A DNA stretch of 64,000 nt from Curtobacterium sp. PhB115 (lineage in GTDB: Bacteria; Actinomycetota; Actinomycetes; Actinomycetales; Microbacteriaceae). The stretch is taken from NCBI RefSeq assembly GCF_003752025.1, contig NZ_RJKR01000011.1, forward strand, positions 1-64,000. The letters run 5' to 3'. The translations under genes were made by a program, and so were the position numbers. Shown in pieces: positions 33,140 through 41,485 of this stretch. Positions within the stretch are counted from its first letter, which is position 1. Every line of letters begins with the position of its first letter. Under the pieces are notes generated by a model. It saw only the letters and a program-made list of their open reading frames with translations, made no database searches and was not told the origin of the DNA.

Positions 33140-33818
33140 TCAGGCCGGGACGGCCACCCGGAACCGGTCCGGCAGACCGATGAGCGCCCCGGCCAGGTCG
33201 AGCAGTGCTGCGGCGCACTCGTCGAGGTCCTCGCGCTCGGCAGCGTCGACGGCCCGGTCGACCACGTCGAGGCGCCGGCGACGGTCCACGACGGCGTCGA
33301 TCCCGTTGGCGAGCGCGACGTCGTCCGTGTAGAAGACGTCGAGCACGGTGTGCTGCGACGCCAACCAGTCGGCACTCACCGACGACCCGCGGCGCCGCAG
33401 GTACCACGCACCGAGTTCGACGAACGCGCCGGCCTCGGTCCGGCACTCACGCAGCCAGTGCGCGTCGAAGCGGTCTTGGAAGGTGGCACCGCACGACGGC
33501 GGATCGACGACCATCGTGCGGGCGATGCGCAACCGTTCGGCCATCTGCTCGACCGACCACTGCGAGATCACCACCCCGATGTAGCGCTGCACCGTGACGA
33601 GCTGCAGCTTCGAGTGTGACGAGCGCTTCGCGGACCGGGGTGCGGGACACCCGCATCTCGTCCGCGATGGTGTCCAGCCGCAGTCGCTGCCCACGGCGGT
33701 ACTCGCCGCGCAGCACGCTCTCGAGCAGCCGGAGGAACACCGCGTCGCGGAGCAGACTGCGGCGGAGCCCGTGCGGGTCGGTGCCCACGCCGCCCGTGCG
33801 GATCGCTGTGTTCTCCAT
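33140..33818 (-). pseudogene. GntR-family regulator interrupted by a frameshift
   Basis: Residues from ATG 33818 encode a GntR HTH (SLLRDAVFLRLLESVLRGEY, LDTIADEMRVSRTPVREAL) and end at VTLEAA. The continuation LVTVQRYIGVVISQW and an FCD-like ligand domain down to the stop at 33140 lie in another frame. The join is at about 33601-33607, where GCTGCAG runs straight into CTCGTC. Two missing bases would restore LEAAGLVTVQRY and a 226-residue protein. Either the gene is broken or two bases were lost in the assembly. An intact protein would probably regulate the MFS symporter gene beside it. Confidence 0.82.
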
Positions 33819-33942
33819 CGACCCAGGGTCACGCACGAGCGGCGCCACCGATGCGGACGTCGCCGATCCCGTGGATCGTGGAGGACTGGGCTGCGCTGTG
33901 GAGGAGTGCCATGGGAGCACGATGACAGCCGAACGGCCGGCG

Positions 33943-33971
33943 TGCTAAACACTCTGAATACAGAATGTCAA
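33943..33971 (-). promoter_or_regulatory. Promoter and dyad of the GntR gene
   Basis: On the minus strand a perfect TTGACA (33971-33966) is followed 17 bases later by TTAGCA (33948-33943). Between them lies TCTG-TATT-CAGA (33964-33953), a dyad well placed for autoregulation by the GntR protein. Confidence 0.5.
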
Positions 33972-33988
33972 GTCCGCCGACCGCGCCG

Positions 33989-35443
33989 CTACTTCCGCTC
34001 CCGTTCGGCCTCCCCGGTGAGCACCGAGAGGGGTTGTGTGACGTCCTCCAACCCCTTGCGGGCGGCGTCCACGCCGAAGATCAGTGCGACCACGCCACCG
34101 CCGATCATCACCGCCGACCCGAGCAGGTACCCCCAGAACAGCGGCTCCCGCGAGGACCCGTCGCCGATGAACGCACCGTAGATGGCGGGCGCGACCGCTC
34201 CGAAGATCTGGGCGAGGGCGAAGAAGTACGAGATCGCCTGCGACCGCAGTTCGAGCGGGAAGATCTCGCTCACCGTCAGGTACGCACTCGATGCGCCTGC
34301 CGAGGCGAAGAAGAACGACACGCACCAGAACGCCACCTGCACCGTCGCCGAGATCGCGTCGGCCCGGAACAGGAACGCCGAGGTCGCGAGGACGAGTCCC
34401 GAGATCAGGTACGTCAGGAAGATCATCTGCCGACGACCCCAGGTGTCGAAGAAGCGACCGAGGATGATCGGTCCGAGCAGGTTGCCGATGGCGAACGGGA
34501 AGAAGTAGATCGACGTTTGCGCGGTCTTCAGCCCGAAGAAGTTCGTCAGCACGAGTGCGTAGGTGAAGAAGATCGCGTTGTAGAGGAACGCCTGGGTGAT
34601 CATCATCGTCGCGCCGACGAGGGTGCGGGTCGGGTACTGCTTCAGGAGCACCCTCGCGATGGTGAGGAACCCGACGCGGTCCATCGGGGTGACCGTCATC
34701 GCCTTCGACCGGTCGACGTCCGGCAACCGCTTCCCGGTCGACTTCTCGACCGACTCCTCGATCTGCGTGACGGTGGCGTCGGCCTCTTCCTCGCGTCCGT
34801 GGGTCATCAACCACCGCGGACTCTCCGGGATGTGCCGTCGGAGGAAGATGATCGCGATGCCGAGCACCGGGCCGAGGAAGAAGCCGATGCGCCAGCCGAT
34901 GTTCTCGGCGAAGTACTGCGTGTCGAGCAGGTAGATGTTCGCGAACGCACCGAGTGCGGCGCCGCCCCAGTAGGTGCCGTTGATGGCGATGTCGACGTGG
35001 CCGCGGTACTTCGACGGGATGAGTTCGTCGATCGCGGAGTTGATCGCCGCGTACTCGCCACCGATGCCGAGGCCGGCGACGAAGCGGAAGGCCGCGAGGA
35101 ACCAGAAGTCCTGCGCGAACCCGGCGATGCCAGAGCCGATCAGGTAGATGGCCAGCGTCAGGATGAAGAGCTTGCGCCGTCCGAGCCGATCGGACATGCG
35201 CCCGAAGACGAGTGCCCCGACGACCTGTCCGACGAGGTAGATCGTGCCGAGGGACGTCACCTGTTGCGTGGACAGGTTCAGGTCGGCCTGGAACCCCGCG
35301 TTCGAGACGATCTGGATCTCCAGACCGTCGAGGATCCAGGAGACACCGAGTCCCACGACGACACTCCAGTGGAACCGGGTCCACGGCAGTCTGTCCATCC
35401 TGGCGGGCACCAGGCTCTTGATCGCCCCGTCTGTACTGGTCAC
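33989..35443 (-). CDS. MFS metabolite:H+ symporter (sugar/aromatic-acid porter type)
   Basis: A 484-residue, twelve-helix porter. Signatures are GRMSDRLGRRK after helix 2, RFVAGLGIGGEYAAINS in helix 4, PESPRW before the central loop, and GRFFDTWGRRQ in the second half. This subgroup (NiaP/SV2/metabolite symporters) imports organic acids, nicotinate or sugars with protons. GTG 35443 is the start. Its stop is followed by the GntR gene on the same strand; the GntR promoter lies just past that stop. Confidence 0.88.
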   Translation of the reverse strand: MTSTDGAIKSLVPARMDRLPWTRFHWSVVVGLGVSWILDGLEIQIVSNAGFQADLNLSTQQVTSLGTIYLVGQVVGALVFGRMSDRLGRRKLFILTLAIYLIGSGIAGFAQDFWFLAAFRFVAGLGIGGEYAAINSAIDELIPSKYRGHVDIAINGTYWGGAALGAFANIYLLDTQYFAENIGWRIGFFLGPVLGIAIIFLRRHIPESPRWLMTHGREEEADATVTQIEESVEKSTGKRLPDVDRSKAMTVTPMDRVGFLTIARVLLKQYPTRTLVGATMMITQAFLYNAIFFTYALVLTNFFGLKTAQTSIYFFPFAIGNLLGPIILGRFFDTWGRRQMIFLTYLISGLVLATSAFLFRADAISATVQVAFWCVSFFFASAGASSAYLTVSEIFPLELRSQAISYFFALAQIFGAVAPAIYGAFIGDGSSREPLFWGYLLGSAVMIGGGVVALIFGVDAARKGLEDVTQPLSVLTGEAERERK

Positions 35444-35597
35444 GAAAGCGGAACGTACGCCCAGATCGCCGAGGTGGTTCAGAGCCGGAACGATGACCGG
35501 GGGACAACGAATCCCGGCGCGGAGCCGGATCCCCCTATCGAATCCGGCTCCGATGCCGGAACGTCAATCATTGCTCCTGCTATGGAAACCCACAAGC

Positions 35598-35637
35598 GAC
35601 TGGAGGCACGGGGCGGGCCCGCCCCGTGCCTCCAGTC
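35598..35637. repeat. Perfect 40-bp palindrome, CTGGAGGC family
   Basis: GACTGGAGGCACGGGGCGGG is followed by its exact reverse complement. Unlike the other copies it lies between two divergent starts (35443 minus, 35681 plus), where no terminator is needed. A separate hairpin (GGAGCCGGAT, 35521-35530, pairing with 35542-35551) lies just left of it. Confidence 0.85.
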
Positions 35638-35680
35638 CGCCATCTGGTCGCTTTCGCGAACGCGGCGTAGCGTCGGAGCG

Positions 35681-37066
35681 GTGACCCGACCCGACATCCG
35701 AACGGTCGGCGAGCTCCGCACCTCTGGTCACGTCCAGAAGACGGTCCGCGCCGAGATCCGCGACAACCTGCTCACCGCCCTCCGACAGGGCGCCGACCCG
35801 TGGCCCGGCCTGCACGGCTTCGAGACCACGGTCATCCCCCAGCTCGAACGCGCCCTCATCGCCGGACACGACGTCGTCCTGCTCGGCGAGCGCGGACAGG
35901 GGAAGACCCGCCTGCTCCGCACCCTGCAGGGACTGCTCGACGAGTGGACCCCGGTGATCACCGGCTCCGAGCTCGGCGAGCACCCGTACGAACCGATCAC
36001 CACCGCGAGCACCCGACGCGCCGAGGACCTCGGCGACGCCCTGCCGATCTCGTGGCGGCACCGCGACGACCGCTACGTCGAGAAGCTCGCGACGCCGGAC
36101 ACGAGCGTCGCCGACCTGATCGGCGACGTCGACCCGATGAAGGTCGCCGAAGGGCGCAGCCTGGGCGACCCGGAGACCATCCACTTCGGACTCGTCCCCC
36201 GGGGCCACCGCGGCATCGTCGCGATCAACGAGCTGCCGGACCTGGCCGAACGCATCCAGGTCGCGATGCTCAACGTGATGGAGGAGCGCGACGTCCAGAT
36301 CCGTGGCTACGTGCTCCGGCTGCCGCTCGACGTCCTCGTGGTCGCGAGCGCGAACCCGGAGGACTACACGAACCGCGGCCGGATCATCACGCCGCTGAAG
36401 GACCGCTTCGGTGCCGAGATCCGCACGCACTACCCGATCGAGCTCGACGACGAGATCGCCGTCATCCGGCAAGAGGCGCAGCTGACCGCCGAGGTGCCCG
36501 ACGCGATCGTCGAGATCCTCGCGCGCTTCACCCGAGCCCTGCGCGGCTCCAGCGCCGTGGACCAGCGCAGCGGCGTCAGCGCCCGGTTCGCGATCGCCGG
36601 GGCGGAGACCGTCGCCGCTGCGGCCGTGCACCGTGCGGCGCGGCAGGGCGAGCCGGACGCCGTCGCCCGCCCGATCGACCTCGAGACCGCGGTCGACGTG
36701 CTCGGCGGCAAGATCGAGTTCGAGAACGGCGAAGAGGACCGCGCCGACGAGGTCCTCGAGCACCTGCTCCGGACCGCCACGGCGGAGACCGTGCGGTCCC
36801 GGTTCCGCGGGCTCGACTTCACCGTCCTGGTCGAAGCCCTCGACGGCGGGACGATGGTGACCACCGGCGAACAGGTCGGTGCCCGCGCGTTCCTCGAGGG
36901 CTTGCCGTCGATCGGTGAGTCGGACCTGTACGACCAGGTCTGCGAGCGGCTCGGTGCCACGAACGACGGCGAGCGAGCCGGGGCGATCGAGCTCGCGCTC
37001 GAGGGGCTCTTCCTGGCCCGGCGAATCAGCAAGGAGTCCGGCGGGGGCGAAGCCGTCTATGGCTAG
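35681..37066 (+). CDS. AAA+ ATPase, magnesium-chelatase/MoxR-like
   Basis: A 461-residue ATPase. Walker A is GERGQGKT (69-76), and a Walker B variant GIVAINELPDL lacks the usual DE pair, having NE. The beta-hairpin insert MNVMEERDVQIRGY-type sequence and sensor NPEDYTNRGRI are like ChlI/BchI. Such ATPases work with a VWA partner, which is encoded next with an 8-base overlap. No porphyrin or cobalamin genes are nearby, so metal chelation is not implied. The GTG 35681 start gives a compact N-terminus; longer frames cross the palindrome. Confidence 0.88.
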   Translation: MTRPDIRTVGELRTSGHVQKTVRAEIRDNLLTALRQGADPWPGLHGFETTVIPQLERALIAGHDVVLLGERGQGKTRLLRTLQGLLDEWTPVITGSELGEHPYEPITTASTRRAEDLGDALPISWRHRDDRYVEKLATPDTSVADLIGDVDPMKVAEGRSLGDPETIHFGLVPRGHRGIVAINELPDLAERIQVAMLNVMEERDVQIRGYVLRLPLDVLVVASANPEDYTNRGRIITPLKDRFGAEIRTHYPIELDDEIAVIRQEAQLTAEVPDAIVEILARFTRALRGSSAVDQRSGVSARFAIAGAETVAAAAVHRAARQGEPDAVARPIDLETAVDVLGGKIEFENGEEDRADEVLEHLLRTATAETVRSRFRGLDFTVLVEALDGGTMVTTGEQVGARAFLEGLPSIGESDLYDQVCERLGATNDGERAGAIELALEGLFLARRISKESGGGEAVYG

Positions 37067-39080
37067 GCAGAACCGTCGGCTGACGCGGGACACCCGCTAC
37101 GGGCGCTACACCGACGGCCCCGACCCGCTCGCACCGCCCGTGGACCTCGCCGAGGCACTCGACGCCATCGGGCAGGACGTGATGGGCGGGACCTCGCCCG
37201 AACGCGCGATGCGGGAGTTCCTGCGTCGCGGCGGACGGACCCAGCGCGGCCTCGACGACCTCGCCCGCAAGGTCGCCGAGCGCCGGCGGGAACTCACCGC
37301 GAAGAACAACCTCGACGGCACGCTGCAGCAGGTGCGCGAGCTCCTCGACGAGGCGCTGCGGGCCGAACGCGGCGAACTCGCGCGGAACGTGGACCTCGAC
37401 GACGGCGACCGTGCCCTGGCCGAGATGCAACTCGACAGCCTGTCCCCGTCGCCGGCCGCCGCCGTGCAGGAACTCGGCGACTACGACTGGACGAGCCCGA
37501 CCGCACGGCAGAAGTACGACGAGATAAAGGACCTGCTCGGTCGCGAGGTGCTCGACCAGCGCTTCGCCGGGATGAAGCAGGCGCTCGAGGGCGCGACCGA
37601 CGAGGACCGCGCCGCCGTCAGTGCGATGATGCAGGACCTCAACGCCCTGCTCGAGGCGCACGCCCGCGGCGAGGACACCCAGCAGCAGTTCGACGACTTC
37701 ATGGCGCAGCACGGCGAGTACTTCCCGTCGAACCCGGCGAACGTCGACGAGCTGCTCGACGACCTGGCGGCCCGCGCCGCTGCCGCCCAGCGGATGCGGA
37801 ACTCGATGACCGAGGAGCAGCGCGACGAGCTCGACGCCCTCGCCCAGCAGGCCTTCGGCTCCCCCGACCTGATGGGACAGCTGTCGCAGCTCGACGGCAA
37901 CCTGCGGTCCCTCCGCCCCGGCGAGGACTGGGGCGGTTCGGAGCGCATGGACGGCGAGCAGGGCCTCGGGCTCGGTGACGGCACCGGGGTGTTCCAGGAC
38001 ATCGCCGACCTCGACGCCCTGGCCGACCAGCTCGCGCAGTCCGGACCCGGCTCGGAGCTCGACGACCTCGACCTCGACGCGCTCTCCCGGCAGCTCGGGA
38101 ACGACGCCGCGGTCGACGCGAAGACCCTGCAACAGCTCGAGAAGGCGCTCCGGAACTCCGGGGCGATGCGCCGCGGCGCCGACGGGCAGCTGCGGCTCAC
38201 CCCGAAGGCGATGCGGCAGCTCGGCAAGAGCCTGCTCCGCGACGTCGCCGAACGGATGTCCGGCCGTCAGGGCGCACGGGACATCCGGCAGTCCGGCGCG
38301 GCCGGCGAACCGTCCGGCGCCACGCGGCAGTGGGCGTTCGGGGACACTGAGCCGTGGGACGTCACCCGGTCGATCACGAACGCGCTGACCCGGACCGCAG
38401 CGTCCGGTCGCGAGGGCCCCGGCGTTCGCCTGACCATCGACGACGTCGAGGTGCAGGAGACCGAGGCGCGGACCCAGGCTTGCGTTGCACTGCTCGTCGA
38501 CACCTCGTTCTCGATGGCGATGGAGGACCGCTGGGTGCCGATGAAGCGCACCGCGCTCGCGCTGCACACCCTGGTGTCCACCCGGTTCCGCGGCGACGAC
38601 CTGCAGCTCATCGCGTTCGGACGCGAGGCCGAGGTGATGGACATCGAGCAGCTCGTCGGACTCGACGCGATGTGGGACAAGGGCACGAACCTGCACCACG
38701 CCCTGCTGCTCGCGAACCGGCACTTCCGCAAGCACCCGACCGCGCAGCCCGTGCTGCTGATCGTCACCGACGGCGAGCCGACCTCGCACCTCGAACCGAA
38801 CGGCCAGGTGTGGTTCGACTACCCGCCCGACCCGGTGACGATCGCGCTCACCGTCCGCGAACTGGAGAACTCCGGCCGGCTCGGTGCGCAGACGACCTTC
38901 TTCCGGCTCGGCGACGACCCCGGCCTGGCGCGGTTCATCGGGGCGATGGCGAAGCGGGTCGACGGCACCGTCGTCGCTCCGGAGAACGACGACCTCGGCG
39001 TCGCGGTGGTCGGGTCCTACCTGGGGTCCCGACGTGGCGGGATGCCCCTGTTCGACGGGCCAGCGGGCAACTTCCGCTGA
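37059..39080 (+). CDS. VWA-domain protein, partner of the AAA+ ATPase
   Basis: A 673-residue acidic protein. Residues 1-440 are helical with many Asp/Glu/Gln and regular heptad-like stretches. Residues ~470-660 form a von Willebrand A domain with a complete MIDAS: DTSFS near 478, a Thr in the KGTNLHHALLL loop, and DGEPTSH. It binds Mg2+ and, with the ATPase, should remodel a client. It begins inside the end of the ATPase gene (8-base overlap), so their amounts are coupled. The client is unknown. Confidence 0.88.
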   Translation: MARQNRRLTRDTRYGRYTDGPDPLAPPVDLAEALDAIGQDVMGGTSPERAMREFLRRGGRTQRGLDDLARKVAERRRELTAKNNLDGTLQQVRELLDEALRAERGELARNVDLDDGDRALAEMQLDSLSPSPAAAVQELGDYDWTSPTARQKYDEIKDLLGREVLDQRFAGMKQALEGATDEDRAAVSAMMQDLNALLEAHARGEDTQQQFDDFMAQHGEYFPSNPANVDELLDDLAARAAAAQRMRNSMTEEQRDELDALAQQAFGSPDLMGQLSQLDGNLRSLRPGEDWGGSERMDGEQGLGLGDGTGVFQDIADLDALADQLAQSGPGSELDDLDLDALSRQLGNDAAVDAKTLQQLEKALRNSGAMRRGADGQLRLTPKAMRQLGKSLLRDVAERMSGRQGARDIRQSGAAGEPSGATRQWAFGDTEPWDVTRSITNALTRTAASGREGPGVRLTIDDVEVQETEARTQACVALLVDTSFSMAMEDRWVPMKRTALALHTLVSTRFRGDDLQLIAFGREAEVMDIEQLVGLDAMWDKGTNLHHALLLANRHFRKHPTAQPVLLIVTDGEPTSHLEPNGQVWFDYPPDPVTIALTVRELENSGRLGAQTTFFRLGDDPGLARFIGAMAKRVDGTVVAPENDDLGVAVVGSYLGSRRGGMPLFDGPAGNFR

Positions 39081-39375
39081 GGCCTGTTGCTCGCCGTTCC
39101 GCAGTCGTATGCTGATCGCCACACAGGAGCCCCAGACCTCGGCCACCGTGACCGAACTTCCTGCACCGACGTCGTCGGTGCGCCGGAAGCGGTCGGTCGA
39201 GAGCCTCTGATCCGCGCTCGACCGGTCGATGCCCACGGTGTCCCGGAGAGCAACGGCGCTCCCCGCGCAGGGGCACCGTGGGTGCCCGCGCCCTCGGATC
39301 AGGGACGCGGGCGGGTCGGTGGGTTCCGGACCCGACGGGGCTCACCGACCCGATCCCCACCGGCCGCTCGAGCGT
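39081..39375. other. Intergenic stretch with hairpins and a weak short ORF
   Basis: TATGCT at 39108-39113 resembles a -10 box. A 20-codon frame from GTG 39148 to the TGA at 39210 ends VRRKRSVESL, but its nearest AGGAG is 18 bases away, too far to be convincing. Two stems follow: CCCACGGTG/CACCGTGGG (39232-39282) and CGGGTCGGTG/CACCGACCCG (39312-39352). They probably terminate the VWA gene and the converging SCO1664-like gene. Confidence 0.5.
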
Positions 39376-40134
39376 CTAGAAGAGCGGCCAGGGCACCGCG
39401 GGGCCGTGGCCTGGCGGCGGCGGGAAGATGCCGACGGCACGGAGTGCGGCACAGCGAGCCCGGACCGTGTCGACCTCCTCCGCCGTCAGGTGCTCGGCGA
39501 GTGCGTCGCCGAGCTCGCCACGCAGTGCCGCCGAGACGCGGTCGAGCCCTTCGAGTTCGTCCGGGCCGAGCGGGTCCCCGATCCATCCCCACAGCACGGT
39601 GCGGAGCTTGTGCTCGACGTGGAAGGTCAGGCCGTGGTCGACGCCGAACCGGTGTCCGTCGGGCATCGCCAGCACGTGGCCGCCCTTGCGGTCGGCGTTG
39701 TTCACGACCACGTCGAAGACGGCCATCCGCCGGAGCGCCTCGGAGTCCTCGTGCACGAGCGTCACCGGACGGTCCTGCTCGTCGATCGCCTCGAGCACGG
39801 GCAGCCACGGCGCCCCCTCGGCTTCGGCGTCCTCGGCCGCGACGAGGTCGACCGCGTCCTGGTCGGGGTCGACGTGCTGCCAGCGCTGGACCATGCCGGG
39901 GCCGTAGGGTCCGTCGCCGAGCCAGGTCGGCGGGACGACACCCCAGCCGAAGGCCTCGGACACCAGGTACGCGGCGACCTCACGACCGGCGAGGGTGCCG
40001 TCCGGGAAGTCCCAGAGGGGCCGTTCACCCTCGATCGGCTTGTAGACCACCGCGTCGCCGTCGAGGTCGGCGAGGAAGGTCGCGTTCGAGGCCTCCCGGA
40101 TGCGTGCCCGGATGGACAGGGAGCCGTCGCTCAT
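39376..40134 (-). CDS. SCO1664-family protein (PI3/4-kinase-like fold)
   Basis: A 252-residue protein of the actinobacterial SCO1664 family. It has a kinase-like catalytic loop FDVVVNNADRKGGHVL and the metal-binding FGVDHGLTFH, with an ATP-contact strand VVYKPIEGERPLWDFP. The reaction is not known. It is the last of three genes that keep company across Actinobacteria (phosphatase, DUF3090, SCO1664), often beside mshC; mshC is not seen here. The start overlaps the DUF3090 stop by 4 bases. Confidence 0.88.
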   Translation of the reverse strand: MSDGSLSIRARIREASNATFLADLDGDAVVYKPIEGERPLWDFPDGTLAGREVAAYLVSEAFGWGVVPPTWLGDGPYGPGMVQRWQHVDPDQDAVDLVAAEDAEAEGAPWLPVLEAIDEQDRPVTLVHEDSEALRRMAVFDVVVNNADRKGGHVLAMPDGHRFGVDHGLTFHVEHKLRTVLWGWIGDPLGPDELEGLDRVSAALRGELGDALAEHLTAEEVDTVRARCAALRAVGIFPPPPGHGPAVPWPLF

Positions 40135-40658
40135 GCCTCGCCGGGCGGTCGGCCCGCGGCGACGACCTCACGGGTGCGCTCGACGAACGCGCGGGCGGTG
40201 CCGACCGGGATCTTCACCTGGAAGAGCTCCTCGGGCTCGGGGATCTCGACGACGGCCTCGATCTCGGTGCCGTCCTCGCTCTCCTCCGACAGGATCTCCA
40301 CGTCGTCGTCGATCGGGTAGGCCTCGATGACCACCTGCGCGGTCGCCGGGTCGAAGCCGAGGCTCAGCGCGCCGGCGCGGAACTCGGGCTCGACCGGCTG
40401 GTCGAGGGGTGCGGGGTCGCGGAGTTCGACCGGCGCGGTGTCCGGGACGCTGAAGCGGTTCGCGTCGACCGTGGCGACCTCGTCGAGGAGTTCGTCGATC
40501 TTCTCGGCGAGCACCGCGGTCTGCTCCTTCTCGAGTGCGACGCTGGTGACCCGCTTGCCGTCCCGTGCCTGGAGGTAGAAGGCGCGTTCGCCTGGGCGGC
40601 CGATGGTGCCGACGACGAGGCGGTCCGGCCAGTCGAAGCCGTGGACGATGGTGGGCAT
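40131..40658 (-). CDS. DUF3090 family protein
   Basis: A 175-residue protein recognised by its start (FDWPDRLVVGTIGRPGERAFYLQA) and by EAYPIDDDVEILSEE. It has no known catalytic residues. The family is confined to Actinobacteria and sits between the phosphoglycerate-mutase-like gene and SCO1664. Its start is 33 bases after the phosphatase stop. The function is unknown. Confidence 0.9.
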   Translation of the reverse strand: MPTIVHGFDWPDRLVVGTIGRPGERAFYLQARDGKRVTSVALEKEQTAVLAEKIDELLDEVATVDANRFSVPDTAPVELRDPAPLDQPVEPEFRAGALSLGFDPATAQVVIEAYPIDDDVEILSEESEDGTEIEAVVEIPEPEELFQVKIPVGTARAFVERTREVVAAGRPPGEA

Positions 40659-40691
40659 ACCCGCATTGTAGGAGGGCGCGCCTCCGCCCGT

Positions 40692-41414
40692 TCAGGGTCT
40701 GGCAGGGCCTGTCTCGGACGGGGCCTCCGGATGTCCGGCTCCGCCCCCGACCGCCGCGTCGCCGCTCGGCGCCGGAGCCGTGGCGAGCCACGAGAGATCG
40801 CCGGACTCGGTGTTCGTCGCGACCACCTCGGGCCGGTGCTCGCCGTACCGCACGACGGACACCGAAGCCGGTCCGACCCCGATGCGCTGGAACAGGTCGA
40901 GGTGCATGCCGAACGCGTCGGCGAGGACGGACTTGATGATGTCGCCGTGGCTCACCGCGACCCACACCGCTCCGGGACCGTGCTCCGCCTCGACCTCGGC
41001 GTCGATGCGTCGGATCGCCGCGACCGCGCGGGACTGCATGGTCTGCATCGACTCGCCACCGGGGAACACCACGGCGCTCGGGTTGGCCTGCACCGTCCGC
41101 CACAACGGCTCCTTCGCGAGGTCCGCGAGCTTCCGCCCCTGCCACTCGCCGTAGTCGGCTTCGGTGATCGCCCGTTCGATGGTGGTCTGCGGGTCGCCGG
41201 GCTGCCGTCCGGTGATGGCCCTGGCGGTCTGCCGGCACCGCTCGAGGGGGCTGGACACCACTGCCACGACGGGGACCGCCGCGATGCGCTCCGCGGTCCG
41301 CTCGGCCTGGCCGCGGCCCACGGCGTCGAGCCCGACCCCTGCCGTGCGCCCGGCGAGCACCCCGGACGCGTTCGCGGTCGTGCGTCCGTGACGGACGAGG
41401 AGGACGGTCGCCAT
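40692..41414 (-). CDS. Histidine phosphatase, MSMEG_4193 family
   Basis: A 240-residue phosphoglycerate-mutase-fold phosphatase. The phosphorylated His lies in LLVRHGRTTAN, partner Arg in SSPLERCRQTA, the acid in EADYGEWQG and the second His in VSHGDIIK. It should remove phosphate from a small metabolite in the cytoplasm. ATG 41414 gives the family-typical N-terminus. The last ~30 residues are a disordered Gly/Pro/Ala tail. It heads the trio with DUF3090 and SCO1664. Confidence 0.9.
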   Translation of the reverse strand: MATVLLVRHGRTTANASGVLAGRTAGVGLDAVGRGQAERTAERIAAVPVVAVVSSPLERCRQTARAITGRQPGDPQTTIERAITEADYGEWQGRKLADLAKEPLWRTVQANPSAVVFPGGESMQTMQSRAVAAIRRIDAEVEAEHGPGAVWVAVSHGDIIKSVLADAFGMHLDLFQRIGVGPASVSVVRYGEHRPEVVATNTESGDLSWLATAPAPSGDAAVGGGAGHPEAPSETGPARP

Positions 41415-41485
41415 GGTCCCGATCCTAGGCGCGAGCCGGACGCGCGACCCTTGACGGGCCGTCGGCGGACCGATCAGATGGTCAC

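Noticed and set aside
35681..39080. Magnesium or cobalt chelatase for chlorophyll or B12
   Set aside because: Only the ATPase/VWA architecture fits; the large chelatase subunit and pathway genes are absent from the window.
39148..39210. 20-residue peptide gene ending VRRKRSVESL
   Set aside because: The ribosome site is 18 bases away and there is no other support; mentioned only within the intergenic entry.
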